Source: Cristatella mucedo (taxonomy: Eukaryota > Bryozoa > Phylactolaemata > Cristatellidae). From it: DNA of 64,000 nt. Position 1 is the stretch's first letter; each line of letters begins with the position of its first letter. Shown here piece by piece: positions 11,520 through 23,234 of this stretch. The notes under the pieces are model-generated. The model saw nothing but the letters and a program-made list of their open reading frames with translations. It did no database searches and was not told where the DNA came from. The stretch lies in NCBI GenBank assembly GCA_009760855.2, contig WPIO01000009.1, positions 7,103,001 through 7,167,000 on the forward strand, written 5' to 3'. The translations under genes and the position numbers were made by a program.

Positions 11520-11668
11520 CTAAAATTCCTTTATTTAGTTCCCAAAGAGAACGTAATCTTTATTCGGGCGCTTCACGTATGCCACAGGGCTCGAGCCCTC
11601 GACCTTGCCCGGCCTTGGTCGGGGCAAGCACCTTAACCACCGGGCCAAACCAGTTCATCAATCTCAAA
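11520..11668 (-). mobile_element. SINE2, tRNA-like head with LINE-A-like tail
   Basis: On the minus strand it reads a head CTGGTTTGGCCCGGTGG (box A-like), then GGGCTCGAGCCC near the box B position, then a tail resembling GTGAAGCGCC...GAGATTA..GTTCTCTTTG. The tail matches the terminal hairpin of LINE-A. Three more copies are at 29763-29934 (+), 43665-43805 (-) and 50770-50935 (+). Confidence 0.75.
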
Positions 11669-11839
11669 TAGTGGAGACTGTCATAAGTGGATAAGAGTTG
11701 ACAATGTACGCGGAGTGGGCTAATTTTTTGTAAGCGTTAATTCAAGTCAAAGATCTAATTCGTAGATCGAAGGAGAGTGACTGAGCAGCTGTTTCACGGA
11801 AATATTATTCGATATACAATCTTCTTTTGATGTCGCTCA

Positions 11840-12725
11840 TAAAGTTGTGGTGCAGGACGAATTGAGCGACAAAACCTTGAAGTCGGTGCGTTGCTGTACT
11901 GGTTGCCAGTGCAGGGTGGCGAGAAGCGGTGTGATGTGGCAACGGCGACGCTCACGACAGACAAGCCTAGCTGCAGAGTTTTGCACCGGCTGTAAGCGCC
12001 TGATTGCATATGCCGGTAGGCCAGAAAACAGCAGTGACACAAGTCTTGACGGTTTTCCACAAATGCACGGACCAACTTTTATGTGGTATCCTTATCTAAA
12101 CAAGCCCGAATTTTCGCAATGTTATGTAGTCGAAAGTAGGTGGACTTGATTGTGGAGCTGATGTGGTCGTCTAACCCAAGGGCATTTTTGGAGCATGACA
12201 CCTAGATTTCGTGCGGATTCAACAGGAGATATGCTGCTAGAGCCGATTTTGAGGGTCAGCCTTTCCAATTTCTGAATAGCACTTGGCTTACCTATAACAA
12301 GTAAGTTAGTTTTATCATAATTTAATCTAAGAAAATTTGCTGCCATCCATGTTTGGATGTCATCAATACTTGCAGCATGGGAGTTGAGAGAATTCGAGGT
12401 GCTCGATGACTGGCAGGGATCAAAGCAAAGGTACAGTTGAGTGTCATCCGCATAGACGTAAAAGCCTAGATTGTGCTTGGCAGTCACATCGGTAAGAGGG
12501 AGAGTATAAACCGTGAAAATAACCGGGCCTAGCACTTAGCCCTGAGGTACCCCATTGTTCAGAGGTATCTCTGATGATCTTTGTCCATTCGCATCAGCAC
12601 TCTTGAGTCTCCCACTGAGATAGGACTTGAATCATATCAGAGCAGTGCTAGTGATGCCCAGGCGAGATGAAAGCCGCTCAAGGAGAACTTTTTATTCGAT
12701 ATTCGACCAAATGCTGCCGGAAGAG
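11840..12725 (-). mobile_element. LINE-A RT fragment
   Basis: The minus-strand frame 12535-12122 reads [15 protein letters not shown], then [11 protein letters not shown], then [22 protein letters not shown], which is the RT palm and following region. A second frame to about 11840 covers the later [28 protein letters not shown]-like region with frameshifts. It is truncated at both ends, with no 3' UTR. Confidence 0.85.
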
Positions 12726-13605
12726 AGAACAAAAAAGGCAGAGACACTCTGCTCATAAGCTAAACTTGACGGTTAATGCACACATGAGACTTCTAGCCGA
12801 CTCGCTAACAGGCCTACAACAGCTCAGGCTCAGAGCTAGACTCGCCGACGCGCAGACTGTTGCTCCAGGAGAGCGATAGCGGTTAGGCACAAGGCTTACA
12901 TAGTAGCCTGGGCATAGGTCAGACAATAATCACTCACGTAAATAATTATGAAAAATGACGATCACCAGCATCGGCCTGTCGTGGCTATCTCATAAGCATT
13001 CCGATTTTAGCTGCAAAGCTTTTTATTCTTAATCGAGGCACAGCTGGCAAGGTTACAGTTCATAATCACTGAGCATTCCACTAATAACACTGCATGGACC
13101 GGATGAGCTCTGGAGTGTGCGACCGGCTGGCATAGCCAGTTGAGCCTAGCTTTGTGGTCTAATAGCATAACGGTGCTCAGCCCCGGCACACTGACCTGCC
13201 ATTAACGCGACGCAGCCAGCTTGCGGGCTGGTACGAAAGGAGGAGCGGATGGGAACGGCAGTATGAACGTGGCTGGAGGGATGAAAGGCCGTGTGCTTGT
13301 TGTGCTTCGAGCGCCAGTCGAATACACGGTGGTTGAAGCCCTTCTCTGTGTTTCCGTGTTGTCGAACACGTCCTGCCAGAGCGTCAAGCTACAGCTTGGT
13401 CTACGACTGTAAACATGCTTAACTAGCCAGCAGTCGGGTCCATTGAAATATTGATTCGTTTGAAATCAAGATTGGTATTCGCACAGTAAAAGGTTAAAAA
13501 AATATGTACAATCCATTTCGCTTTTGGTGCCTCCTTGAGCTTGGCTACCGGGGACATCTGTTCCCCTGCTCACCCCTTGTGACGACTTTGGAGCAAAGCT
13601 GAGTA
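12726..13605. other. No gene recognised
   Basis: Moderately GC-rich unique-looking DNA with short overlapping frames on both strands and no family signature. I see no repeat-family match here. Confidence 0.4.
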
Positions 13606-13607
13606 CA

Positions 13608-13700
13608 GATGCAGCGATGTAAAGCACGTAGGGAGAGATTGAGTTATCTGAGGGCGCTTTATCAAGTGCATTATCAATATTGTTATTATTGTTGTTATTA
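13608..13700 (+). mobile_element. LINE-A terminal fragment
   Basis: Only the last about 90 bp of LINE-A is present: the hairpin (AAAGCACG ... GGGCGCTTT) and an ATT/GTT-type tail. It is an extreme 5' truncation. DNA from 13701 to about 14100 shows nothing recognisable. Confidence 0.75.
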
Positions 13701-14119
13701 TACTCTCCTCTAAGGCCCAAACAACGTACTCAGTACAAAGATGGACATTCACGCACCGTGATATCAAACGCGTTAATAAAATAGAGGAAAGATGGAGCGT
13801 AGCTGCTATAATTGTGCACCAGCTGCAAGGCAACCGGAGGGGACGGCCCCCTGCTGACTAACTCTAACTGAAGTATGCTGCTGAACGGCTAAACTATCTT
13901 CTGCTCATGACTGGCTTAAGGATCCTAAGCCCACAACCGGCAGCATTGTCCATCTGGCCTAGTTGGGTACCGCCTGGACTGAAAGAATTTGACCAAGTCT
14001 TCTCAACGTTGGCATTAAAAAAAACCCAAGTTTGAAAGACCAGCTCGCGGTGTTATACTCTGAAGCTTCCGGAATCTTAACTTTTTTGACAATGAGTGAA
14101 CTACTTTAAATAGAATATA

Positions 14120-14803
14120 ATGGCTGACTCATTGTCTCTTGTGGCTCATGTGCATGGCCCTACTCACATCAAGGGTCACACACTCGACCAAATTTTCTCA
14201 TACAACGGCACTTTGTTATCACCAATTATTACCAAATTCTGCTTATCTGACCACATGCAGATCTCATTCAATCTACAGTGTGTGCCTACATCACCCTCTA
14301 AAATAACCTGTGAATTGCAAAACCTCAAGACCCTTGACATTGCTGCTGTCCGTGCAAGAATATCTGCTTCCCCTCTGCTGCTCAGTCCTCCCTCCGATCT
14401 GTCACCATTGCTAGATAGCTACAACACGATATTAGCTGACACGCCTGATGGGTTTGCACCTCTGACAAAGCGCACCGTGCACCCCTGCCCAGACGGTCTA
14501 TGGTTTGCCACAGACATTAAACTAGCCAGGTCTACTAAACGAAAGCTTGAAAAAGCATACAAGAGATCCGAACTAACAGTCCATCGACAGGCATATGAAG
14601 ACTACTGTAGGTCGTACCAATCGATCCTAGCAAAGGCCAAGTCTAGCTTCTATAGAAAAATTGTTGAATCACCGATGCACAATCCAAAAATGCTTATGTC
14701 GACAGTAAACAATCTCCTCAACCGCTCCCAGATTAGCTACATACCTGATGATCCTTGTGATGATCTAGCTGATCGCTTCTCTAGCTTTTTGTGCAAAAGA
14801 TAG
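14120..14803 (+). pseudogene. LINE-A endonuclease C-term and linker ORF
   Basis: The open frame has 227 codons. Near its start is PTHIKGHTLDQIF followed by LSDHMQISF. The Ser-Asp-His motif is the conserved end of the apurinic-type endonuclease of L2/CR1-group LINEs. The remainder is the linker to RT, including SSFYRKIVESPMHNP and DLADRFSSF. The frame closes just before VNKIDKI-type sequence, which continues in another frame at 14791. The element is a decayed copy, so this is not a host gene. Confidence 0.85.
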
Positions 14804-15713
14804 ACAAAATCAGGGAATCCATCCCTGCGATGACAACCTCCCCACTAGAATGCTGTTCCTCGGTTCCCGGCTGCACCTCGATGTCTGCATTTAAACAGGT
14901 GACTAGTGATCTACTCCTGAAGTTCTTATCTCAATCAAGAAGACAGCAACTCTGGATCCTATTCCCACTGTCCTGCTCCTACGTTGCATTGATCTGCTGC
15001 TGCCATGCATAACTAACATCATTAATATGTCATTAGCCTCAGGTCATGTCCCAGCACATTTAAAAAAGCTGTAGTCAGGCCACTTCTCGAGAAAGCGACA
15101 CTAGACCAAGAGAACTTAAGCAACTACCGCCCAGTGTCCCTTCTACCATTCTTATCAAAGACACTCGAGAGGGTCGTGGCAGACTAGCTGAACTCATATA
15201 TCGAAACCTCACACCTTGCTAGTAAGTTCCAGTCTGGCTTTAGAGCTAATCACTCCACAGAGTCAGCATTGCTTCGGGTATACAACGACCTACTTAGAAA
15301 TGCAGACATGGGTAGAGTGTCTCTGCTTGCTTTTCTCGATCTTTCGGCAGCTTTTGATACCATCGATCACAAAGTACTTCTAGAGTGCCTCTAATCTTGC
15401 CTAGGAATAATTGGCACTGCTCAGCAGTGGTTCAGGTCCTATTTCAGTGGGAGACTCCAGAGTATTGACGTGAATGGACAAAGATCATCTGAAGTACCTC
15501 TGAAATATGGAGTACCTCAGGGCTCCGTGCTAGGTCGGGTTCTTTTCACGGATTATACTCTCCCTCAGCTGATGTGATTGCAAAGCACAATCTAGGCTTT
15601 CACTTCTATGCGGATGACACTCAGCTGTACCTTTGCTTAGATCCCTCCCAGCCTTCGAGCACCTCAAATTCTCTCAACTCACTTGCTGCATGCATTGATG
15701 ACATCCGCAATGG

Positions 15714-16193
15714 ATGGCAGCGAATTTTCTAAAACTAAACGATGATAAAACTAACTTACTAGTTATGGGCAAACCCAGTGTGATTCAGAGATTGGAAAGG
15801 CAGACTCTCAAAATTGGCTCTGCCAGCATATCTCTTGTTGAATCAGCTCAAAATCTAGGTGTCATATTCCAAAGCGACCTCTCGTTAGACGACCATATCA
15901 GCTTCACAGAAAAATCTGCCTATTTTCAGCTTCATAAAATTGCTACAATTTGGGCTTGTTTAGATAAGGATACCACGCCTAAGTTGGTCCATGCATTCGT
16001 GACATCCAGTCTCGCCTTCTGTAACTCAATGCTTACTGGCCTATCAGCATGTGCGATCAGGCGCTTGCAGTTGGTGCAAACTTCTGCAGCTAGACTTGTC
16101 TGCCGTGAGCGTCGCAGTTGCCACATTGCTCCACTTCTCACCGACCTGCACTGGCTACCAGTCAAGCAACGGATTGACTTCAAGGTTTTGTAG
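15714..16193 (+). pseudogene. LINE-A RT C-terminal ORF fragment
   Basis: The 159-codon frame covers the block after the RT catalytic site. It starts with MAANFLKLNDDKTNLLVMGK, then runs through [17 protein letters not shown] and [14 protein letters not shown] to a TAG stop where better copies read on. The YADD-containing part lies upstream in another frame (about 15600-15635). It is part of the decayed element 14105-16705. Confidence 0.85.
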
Positions 16194-16721
16194 CTCACTT
16201 TTAGGTCCCTTCATTCGATGGCTCCAGCCTATCTCTCAGATACACTATCCCATCAGGCCAAGCATCGGACCACCCACTTTTCGGAATCCATCAGTCTACT
16301 AATACCTCATACAAACCTCAAATCCTTTGGAGACCCTGCATTTAGTTCGTATGCTCCCAAAGCCTGGAACCCCCTTCCGACCTGCGTCAGAACATCCCCT
16401 GACCTGACCACATTCAAAAGGAACTTAAAAACACCTATTTAGGACAGCATTTAGTTGGTCCCTGTGATTCGTCCTTGATGTGCTTATGCGTGCAGACACT
16501 GTGCATGCTGCCACTAACAGCATTTGCATGCTGACCCTGTGCATGTCACCTCTAACCATATTATTCATTGTTTTTGTTTTTCAAGCATGATTTTACTTGC
16601 CATTCAATTGCATTTCCCTTTGTAGCAAATGTAAAGCGCCTAGAAAGAGATTAAGTTCTCTGAGGGCGCTTTATCAAGTGCATTATTATTATTTATATTA
16701 TTATTGATATATGTACATCTT

Positions 16722-17172
16722 CTTCTCCTACTTTTAGGTCTCTTTTTTCATTGGCCTCGGCCTAGCTACCAGATCTTCTCCCCCACCAGGCTAAGCATCC
16801 TACCACTCGCTTTGCTGAGTCTAATCATTTAACTATAAGTCGTGCAAACCTTGGATATTTTGGAGACCGTGCAATGAGTTCGTGGCTGACCTGATCTCAC
16901 TTAAAAAGAAACTAAAAGCGAATCTATTTATCGCTGCATTTTGTGGGTCCATGTAATTCATCCTTTACTTGCCTATGCGTTTTGACACTGCATGCTGTCA
17001 ATAACCATATTTACATGCTGACCCTGTACATGTCGCCTCTTACCGAGTTAGGCTTGTTGTCATTAAGCACGCTACCACTAACAGTTCGATCGTGCCTCCT
17101 TTGCAGCAACTTTAAAGTGCCTTGAAAAAGATAGAAATCTCTACGGGTGCTACATCAAATGTACTATTATCT
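16722..17172 (+). mobile_element. Older LINE-A 3' end
   Basis: About 450 bp of diverged LINE-A from the late ORF (TTTTAGGTCTCTTTTTTCATTGG) to the terminal hairpin near 17110-17150. It directly follows the ATT tail of the preceding copy, so the younger LINE-A may have inserted at or in it. Confidence 0.7.
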
Positions 17173-17429
17173 GTTCATTTCTGAGGACCTTTAATGTAGC
17201 TGGAGCCATGCCGAAGCTATGAAGCGGGTTTGCCGCTGCATCGGTCACATTCCAAGACCGTGCTAGGTCACGTCTCTACTTGCTTGTAAACATAACCTCC
17301 ATTTAAGCATAGAAAATCATGTGACGGAGTGTATGCTTCCAGAGAGATTTGACTGTAGCCGGATATATCTTTGATGTATCAATCAATCAATCAACTCAAA
17401 AGCAGAGCTCTTAATAGTGTCAATAATGA

Positions 17430-17432
<3 letters not shown>

Positions 17433-17511
<79 letters not shown>
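17433..17511. repeat. AT microsatellite
   Basis: A TA dinucleotide run of nearly 80 bp. The adjoining 17173-17430 shows no recognisable feature. Confidence 0.95.
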
Positions 17512-17512
<1 letters not shown>

Positions 17513-17559
17513 CGCCACCTGTCATCTTAATTTCTGTCTACACAGTATAAACGTAGCAC

Positions 17560-17700
17560 GATTGAGTTATAAGTGATACTCCGTGTCAACAAGCATAACA
17601 TAGTTAGAGGTGATATGCATAAGGTCAGCATGCAATTATGGTTAATGGCAGCATGTACAGAATTTGCACCCAAAAACCCGCAACGGACAAATCAAATTGA
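17560..17700 (-). mobile_element. LINE-A 3' UTR fragment
   Basis: The segment on the plus strand reads AACATAGTTAGAGGTGATATG and similar words that match the complement of the LINE-A 3' UTR (compare 44620-44700). The terminal hairpin is missing. Confidence 0.6.
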
Positions 17701-17939
17701 CCTACCGAAGCTTTTTGATTGATCACTGTGCTGTAGCTTCGCCCCGATAGCTCTGCTATCACACCTTCCCTCCAAAGAGGAGCAGTCTCATTTTCAAAGA
17801 TCTAGCCTACGGATGGGCTTTACAGCCCTGCCAGACCTTACTGTCATTTGATCTTTAGAGTTGTGTATCTCATCGGAAATACTTTGAGACTGATGTTGAA
17901 CGGCAGTCGTAGGGTCCGGTAGATGTAGGTAAGTGTCAG

Positions 17940-18770
17940 GAGATTCACTATTATCGACCTATAGATTGGTGTCCATCCGTCAAAGATGCCTTCAGTTCCG
18001 CCGAAGTGTGGTCCCATAGTGAGTCTGCACGACAAACGACCGAGGTGTACCTGCTTGAGCTGTCACCGTTGCATGTGTGCTCCAGCGGTTTTCGCCATCA
18101 GTCCCCACTAATACCTGTTAGCCGGGTTCAAGAGGTGGAGGAGGGCGGGCAGAATGATAGCGATGGCGGTAGTGCTGGTAAAGCTCTTTGTCACGGTCGT
18201 CTTTGAGTTGCACCGTTTCCTTTGCCTGCCAATGTTGTTAGGCAACGTCGTCCTAATCTGTTGCCACATGATCAGTAGTGCTGGGCTGAAACCTAAAGAG
18301 GTGCAAGGCGTTGGCTTCTGAATCATTAGAGCAATCCACATATCAGGCTGCCTCTCAATAGATTTGGCTGTTTGCACAACTCTTTCCACTTCTTCGTTGC
18401 TTATGGAAGATGTGAGCTGGTCGTAACGTGCTTGAATCCCTATCGCCTCGCGAAATCATCAAATTCATGAAATTGTAATGTTAACTCGTTCATTTTCAGA
18501 TTTCAATGACTTTGGTATGCCCCAGCGAGAAATATGTTCAACCACCACTTCTTTGGTAGTTGATTTTGATAATGGAGCGAGTTCCATATATCGGGAGTAA
18601 AAGTCGATTGCAATCAGGTGCTGTCGTTCCTCGTATTTAAAGAGATCGGTAGAGACTTGTAGCCAAGGAACACTGGTCAATGGTGTCTGAATAAGTGGCT
18701 AATGCAGTTGTTTCCTCTGGCTGATTTTAAAAAGGCTGCAAGAATCAACAAATGTCTCAATGTCTTTGCT
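17940..18770 (-). pseudogene. Gypsy integrase, degenerate
   Basis: Reading on the minus strand, a zinc-finger-like DIETFVDSC lies at about 18750. It is followed by VPWLQVSTDLFKYE and then IDFYSRYMELAPLSKSTT, the integrase core with its first catalytic Asp in the STDLF motif (18680-18465). A second frame (18389-18240) gives RVVQTAKSI and FSPALLIMWQQIRTTLPN. The end reads TPRSFVVQTHYGTTLRRN at about 18040-17990, the usual integrase C-terminus of this group. Stops and a frameshift near 18450 break it. I do not see the full D,D,E set in one frame. Confidence 0.8.
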
Positions 18771-18842
18771 ACTAAAGTTATATGTGGCTCGCAGAGTTCT
18801 GTGTGTCGGTAGAACTACAGCGATTTCGAAAGCGATTGATTT

Positions 18843-19166
18843 TTATTGCGAAAGTGGGCAGCGGCTGACCAGATCCAGGGCAAGGATCCAGCGCTCGATC
18901 ACAAAAATTGAGCCTATTTTTTTGAGAAATAGCTCAAGATTGATGGCCGATTCGGAACTGCCACCGGTAATTTCTTCGGGCGCTCCACAGAGCGTATTTG
19001 CAAGCCCGGAGCAGCCGGAAAATGTTTCCAAGACTTTGCACACCGGCTTTATTGCGTGGCTAAGAACATCATTTGTAACGTCTTTTATATCGTCAATATA
19101 GCCAATCATGGCGTGCATCCTTTCATTGAGCTCTTGCACACATCGTTCTTCAGATTTCTTCAACAT
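18843..19166 (-). other. Unassigned ORF inside the gypsy remnant
   Basis: The 107-codon frame occupies the place where RT should begin. It has no YxDD motif in an RT context and no feature I can match to RT, RNase H or protease. It may be host DNA captured in a deletion derivative or a very decayed segment. Confidence 0.3.
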
Positions 19167-19259
19167 AATTTTGAGGGTGCTGCTCCTGAATCAAGTCAAT
19201 GGCGTTTTCGACTTCCAAACGCAATACTTTTTAGGGCACCTATCCGCAAAATAAATAAT

Positions 19260-19620
19260 TAATTGCGATTCTACTTACGGAAATTTGGCAACCCGGGTGA
19301 GCCCAATCGGTCTTCCATAATGATTTTTACCTCGGTGCCACTATCTATTTTACATGAAATGGTCATTCCATACCCAAACAAATCCACGTGCCATGGTGTT
19401 GATGCCCTTACCGACTGGCACCTCACAGCAACAGGTTTTGTAACAGCTTTCACGGTGTAATTCTCACCATCGGGTTCAGCCACGACCTCTCTTACTTTAG
19501 CATCAGGTTTTCCGATTAATTTCCAATGCACAGTAAATTGTGACCTAACTTCCGGCAGGTATTGCAAAGGTGTGCCGTGCAGTGCCCAGGAGTTTGGCCG
19601 AGTTACAGTTCCGGCAGATT
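19260..19620 (-). pseudogene. Gypsy protease region
   Basis: The minus-strand frame 19567-19271 contains CKIDSGTEVKII. The Asp-Ser-Gly and following hydrophobics are the active-site motif of retroviral-type aspartic protease. Just upstream (about 19640-19570) CRNCNSAK...HTFAIPAG resembles a decayed zinc knuckle followed by the usual CPA-like sequence. Confidence 0.65.
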
Positions 19621-19816
19621 TTTTTAGCTTCTTCTACGTCACAGTTAAGCATAGCTCTCTAACGTTCCATGCGGCTGCTATCCTGTACGACCCACGGCTC
19701 GGGACAGTAGGCGGACTGCGATCGCCAACTAACTTCAGAGACATCTGAAACCAGGTGCTGCAGACTCTGTTGTGATTTTATCGTCTTCGTCTAACGAGCC
19801 TTCTGTATTTCCACAG

Positions 19817-20254
19817 TTAACGTAAGGTCAAGATTAGTAGCAAGGCTTCTGAAAGTTTGAGCTTCGACAAGCCCACAATCAGGCCATCTCGGATCAACTC
19901 CTCTTTCGTGGCGCCATATTCCCAGTGCCAAGCTAAATCATTTAGTGTGCGTATGAGTGCCTCTGTAGACTCACACAGGTGTTTGCTATGACACGTTAAA
20001 CATAGCCCGATCTTGGATGATATTCCTTCGAGGTATAAAGCAGTCATCAAATTTCCCCAAGATGACATCCAGCATTTTCGCTTGGTTGACCTCACCGTTA
20101 AAAGTGTTTCATATCGCTTCGGCTTTCTCCCGCATTGTGTAAAAAGTATACAGATCTTTACTTTCTGGTACTCCACAGTAAGTTTGGTTGCCGCCGCATA
20201 ATGGTGAAAACAATTTTTCCAAGCCGTCCACAATGCCAGTTCGTCAAACGTCAA
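19817..20254 (-). pseudogene. Gypsy gag fragment
   Basis: The 145-codon frame begins with LALWTAWKNCFHHYAAATKL. It ends with EALIRTLNDLAWHWEYGA, EELIRDGLIVGLSKLKLSE and ALLLILTL. That succession (W..W...F..Y, then ES.EA.IR.L..LA..C.YG..., then IRD.LVVGL.D..LSE) is typical of invertebrate Ty3/gypsy capsid proteins. It has no in-frame link to protease. Confidence 0.75.
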
Positions 20255-20420
20255 CTCTACTGGAGGTTTACAATTAAGTATCTTTTGAGCTTTGTAAAAA
20301 ATTCAGGGCGCCACTCTCTAACTTCACCGCTTCCACCATGTTTGATAAAGCAGTGTTTACACAGCAAACGTTCCTCCTGACCGACGCTTACTTGCATCCT
20401 AATTAGGACGTTTGCAAGAC

Positions 20421-21180
20421 AGATTCAGTCCCGCCCATGACGGGTTTGATTTCAGCCCAAAGCCCTTGCTCTAATTCGAAAAGCTGGTATGAAAGAGGTT
20501 TTACCCGATTAGACGCCAAGCCAGCACTGCCATAGGTTGAATAAGCCGCTGCAGTAATAATTGTAGAGTCGCATGAGAAGAATATACCTAAAAGGAAGAT
20601 AATTTTAAAAGCAAAGCTTTTTGGGAAAGGTAGCAGTACCGAGTTATGTTCGCTGTAGTGGGCTTGTCGGTGGATTAGGTAAACAGAAGCAAGGATTTTT
20701 CTATGTAGAATAGGCTGAAGCAATCGTTACGACGCATAAACATCCCATATTCAAGGACTTGTCTATTTACTCGAGCCTACGAGCGCCAGCCATTTTTATA
20801 GTTGCCGTAGGGTGTATGTGACGAGCCCCGTGGTTTTGATTAATCGGCTGGACCAATAAGGAGCAACAGAGGTGAGACGGATTCTCCCTTTACTGAGCCT
20901 ACAGACTTGGCTTCTCCCCCAAGTTGTGTGATATATGATGACGCAGTAGCCCAAATTTGTGTGAAATCTGTCCGATATCAGTGGGAAGTCTGCCGTATAA
21001 ACTCAGCTTAAGACACATAGCGAATCAACAGAGCACGTTTATTTGCAGCAGCATTATATCTGCTCCCAGGACCGCAGGGTGAAAGAGGCCTCTCCTGATT
21101 GGTTACGTTGTTTCGGCTCCGAGCCGGCGGCTCTGCAGTCGCACATGTCGTGCGGTGTCCTCTTGCAGCATTCTACCAAT
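20421..21180. other. No gene recognised
   Basis: The region between the gypsy remnant and the LINE cluster may include the old gypsy 5' end. No LTR pair, tRNA-primer site or coding domain was identified. Confidence 0.35.
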
Positions 21181-21650
21181 GATGACAGATATCAAGAGGG
21201 ATCGAACTGCAGGGGCGAAGAAGATGATATCGTGGGGAATGCATCGACGTCAAGGATATCAAGTTTTAGCGATTCACATGTGACTTTTCGATGCCGAGAG
21301 GGCGCACACTGTAGACAGAATGAGATGTGCATATGTTCGTCTAAGTAGAATTCGCTAAGTATAGGTGATGGCACCAGACTGTTAGGGAGAAGATTTTTGT
21401 GGGTGTGTGACCTTTGATGTGAGTGTGGTCATGCGCGCGAAGCACATAAGAAATAAGTTATCCAGTGCCAGAAATTGGGTGCCGAGGGCGTCAGATAATC
21501 TATCAGAATGAATGTTAATATCGCCTGTAACTAGGAAAGATTGATTTCTGGCTCACATAAATGAAATGAGATCCGATAAACCTGACGTAAAGGAGCACTT
21601 GGTACCTTGGGCGAGAGACTGATGCCACCGTTGGCAGGATTTGTGAGATG
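21180..21650 (-). mobile_element. LINE-A endonuclease fragment
   Basis: Read on the minus strand: about 21570-21500 gives INLSLVTGDINIHSD, an endonuclease block with the expected Gly-Asp-x-Asn. About 21350-21280 gives LSEFYLDEHMHISFCLQC, where the expected SDH is changed to DEH. It is truncated on both sides. The LINE-B 3' tail (ATGTA repeats, about 21651-21660) abuts it. Confidence 0.75.
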
Positions 21651-22325
21651 AATGTAATGTAATGTATCACCGTCAGTAACTCCACAAAGTCATAAAGACT
21701 ATGTGGGTGTTGCGCAGGAGAGTTTTGTATAGCTCACTCTCAGCCTAAGCGGCTTTCGGTGTGCATTCAGTAGCCAACAGACTTCGTTTCATGCAACAAG
21801 GAGACAGGGAGAGGATTTCAGAGTCGGGAGGGCTGTTGAGGTAGTGAGTAGCATTGAAGTAGTAGCTCAGGACAGCTGATAATGATGAGCCAAAGTCGGC
21901 AGCAGAAGATTGGTTTTCGTTGTTTAAGAACTGTGGAAGCGAGTTCCACAGTCTAAGACCTGCAGAGTTAAAGCTTCTATCGCCAACGGTCTTTAAGCGG
22001 AGGAATGGAACAGCTAATTTATTATCCACACTGGACCTGAGGATGCGAAGAGGCTGAAACTGGTGCAGCAGTTCAGCTAAGTAAGAAAGAGCCAAGCCGT
22101 GGCCGGCCTTGTGGGTCAGTGTAAAAACTTTGCTCTTTATCCGTTGCTGAATCGGTATTCATCCTAGCTCTTTCAGCAAAGGAGACACGTGGTCAAACCT
22201 GTGGGACTTGAAGACTAGCCTTGATGCCATATTCATAGTCAACTGTAGTGGCGTGGTTGCTTTCTTTGGTAGCCCAACCAAAAGGGAATTACAATAATCA
22301 GGCTGAGACATAACTAATGAGCTAG

Positions 22326-23090
22326 TTAAATGCTTTGCAAGCCATTGCGGAAGACAGCTCCTAATCTTGGATAGAAATCGGACGCGATGGCTAGCTGTAG
22401 AGCAGTCTCCTGAATGAAGCTTTTAAAATTGAGGCAAATGTCGAAAAAGACACCTAAATTTTGAGCATGTGGTGATGGTCGCACAAAGGCATCACCTATT
22501 CTAAAAGCGGAGCCTTTTAATCGAGCAACACCCTTAGGGTTTCCTATGAGCAGCGATTCGGTTGTATTGTCATTTAGTTTCAAGAAGTTTTCCGACATCC
22601 AGGATCGAATGCCGGCAAGGCAAGCATTCAGTTTCTCAGTTGTCGAAGCTGATTCCGACAGCTTGAACGAAAAGTGCAGCTGAGTATCGTCAGCATAAAA
22701 GTTATATGTTATTCCATAGGCCTTAATCACTCTTCCCGGAGGTTGAGTATAAATGGAGATAAGCAAGGGACCGAGTACTGACCCTCGAGGGACTCCACAG
22801 GTGACCTTTCTCGTGTGTGAGACCTGACCCCCACGCGACACGGAATGAACACGATCGGACAAATACAATTTAAACCACGCCAGTGCTTTGTCCGCCAGAC
22901 CGATCGTTGTTCTCAATAGTTCAAGCAGAACATCGTGATCAATGGTGTCGAAGGCAGCAGACAGATCTAACAGAGCTGGAGCAGTGACACTCCCGTCGTT
23001 GTTGCCACGTAGAATGTCATTGTTAACATGGAGAAGAGCAGTTTCAGTAGAGTGCTGAATCTTGAACCCTGATTGAAATGCTGCTGGCAC
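22326..23090 (-). pseudogene. LINE-B reverse transcriptase ORF (partial)
   Basis: The 254-codon frame holds FQSGFKIQHSTETALL near the start, LDLSAAFDTIDH at about residues 41-52, GVPRGSVLGP at about 99-108 and FYADDTQLHF at 131-140. The YADD is the RT catalytic centre. These are fingers and palm motifs of L2/CR1-group non-LTR RT. The frame then continues through WMSENFLKLNDNTTESLL and breaks near 22330, where the protein should go on. The upstream part of RT lies beyond the nested LINE-A, so no complete protein can be made. Confidence 0.85.
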
Positions 23091-23234
23091 TCCAATATTT
23101 TTAATATGTTCAACCAGCTGCTTAGCAAAAAAATTTCAAGAATCTTTGATAAGAAAGGAAGCAGGGAATTCGGGCGATAGTTTGTAAGTACCTCTGCGTC
23201 TAATCCAGGTTCTTTAATAATGGGTCTAATTAAT

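Larger units (their letters stand above)
14105..16705 (+). mobile_element. LINE-A, longest copy (endonuclease C-term to 3' tail)
   Basis: The copy starts inside the endonuclease domain and runs through the linker, RT, C-terminal domain, 3' UTR and hairpin to an ATT tract at about 16683-16705. It has frame breaks (for example after 14803 and around 15200 and 15395), so it encodes no intact protein. It serves as the reference for the 5' parts of the family seen here. Confidence 0.9.
17740..20420 (-). mobile_element. Ty3/gypsy retrotransposon remnant lacking RT
   Basis: On the minus strand the order is gag (about 20254-19817), a decayed zinc-knuckle region (about 19640-19570), an aspartic protease motif (about 19370), an unassigned frame (19166-18843) and integrase (about 18770-17940). 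Only about 600 nt separates protease from integrase, too short for RT plus RNase H. A purine-rich tract at 17764-17780 (GGAGGGAAGG on the minus strand) followed by TGTGATAGC looks like a polypurine tract and the start of a 3' LTR. I could not find a matching 5' LTR. Confidence 0.7.

Noticed and set aside
18760-19101. 113-codon plus-strand ORF
   Set aside because: It is antisense to the gypsy remnant and has no recognised domain.
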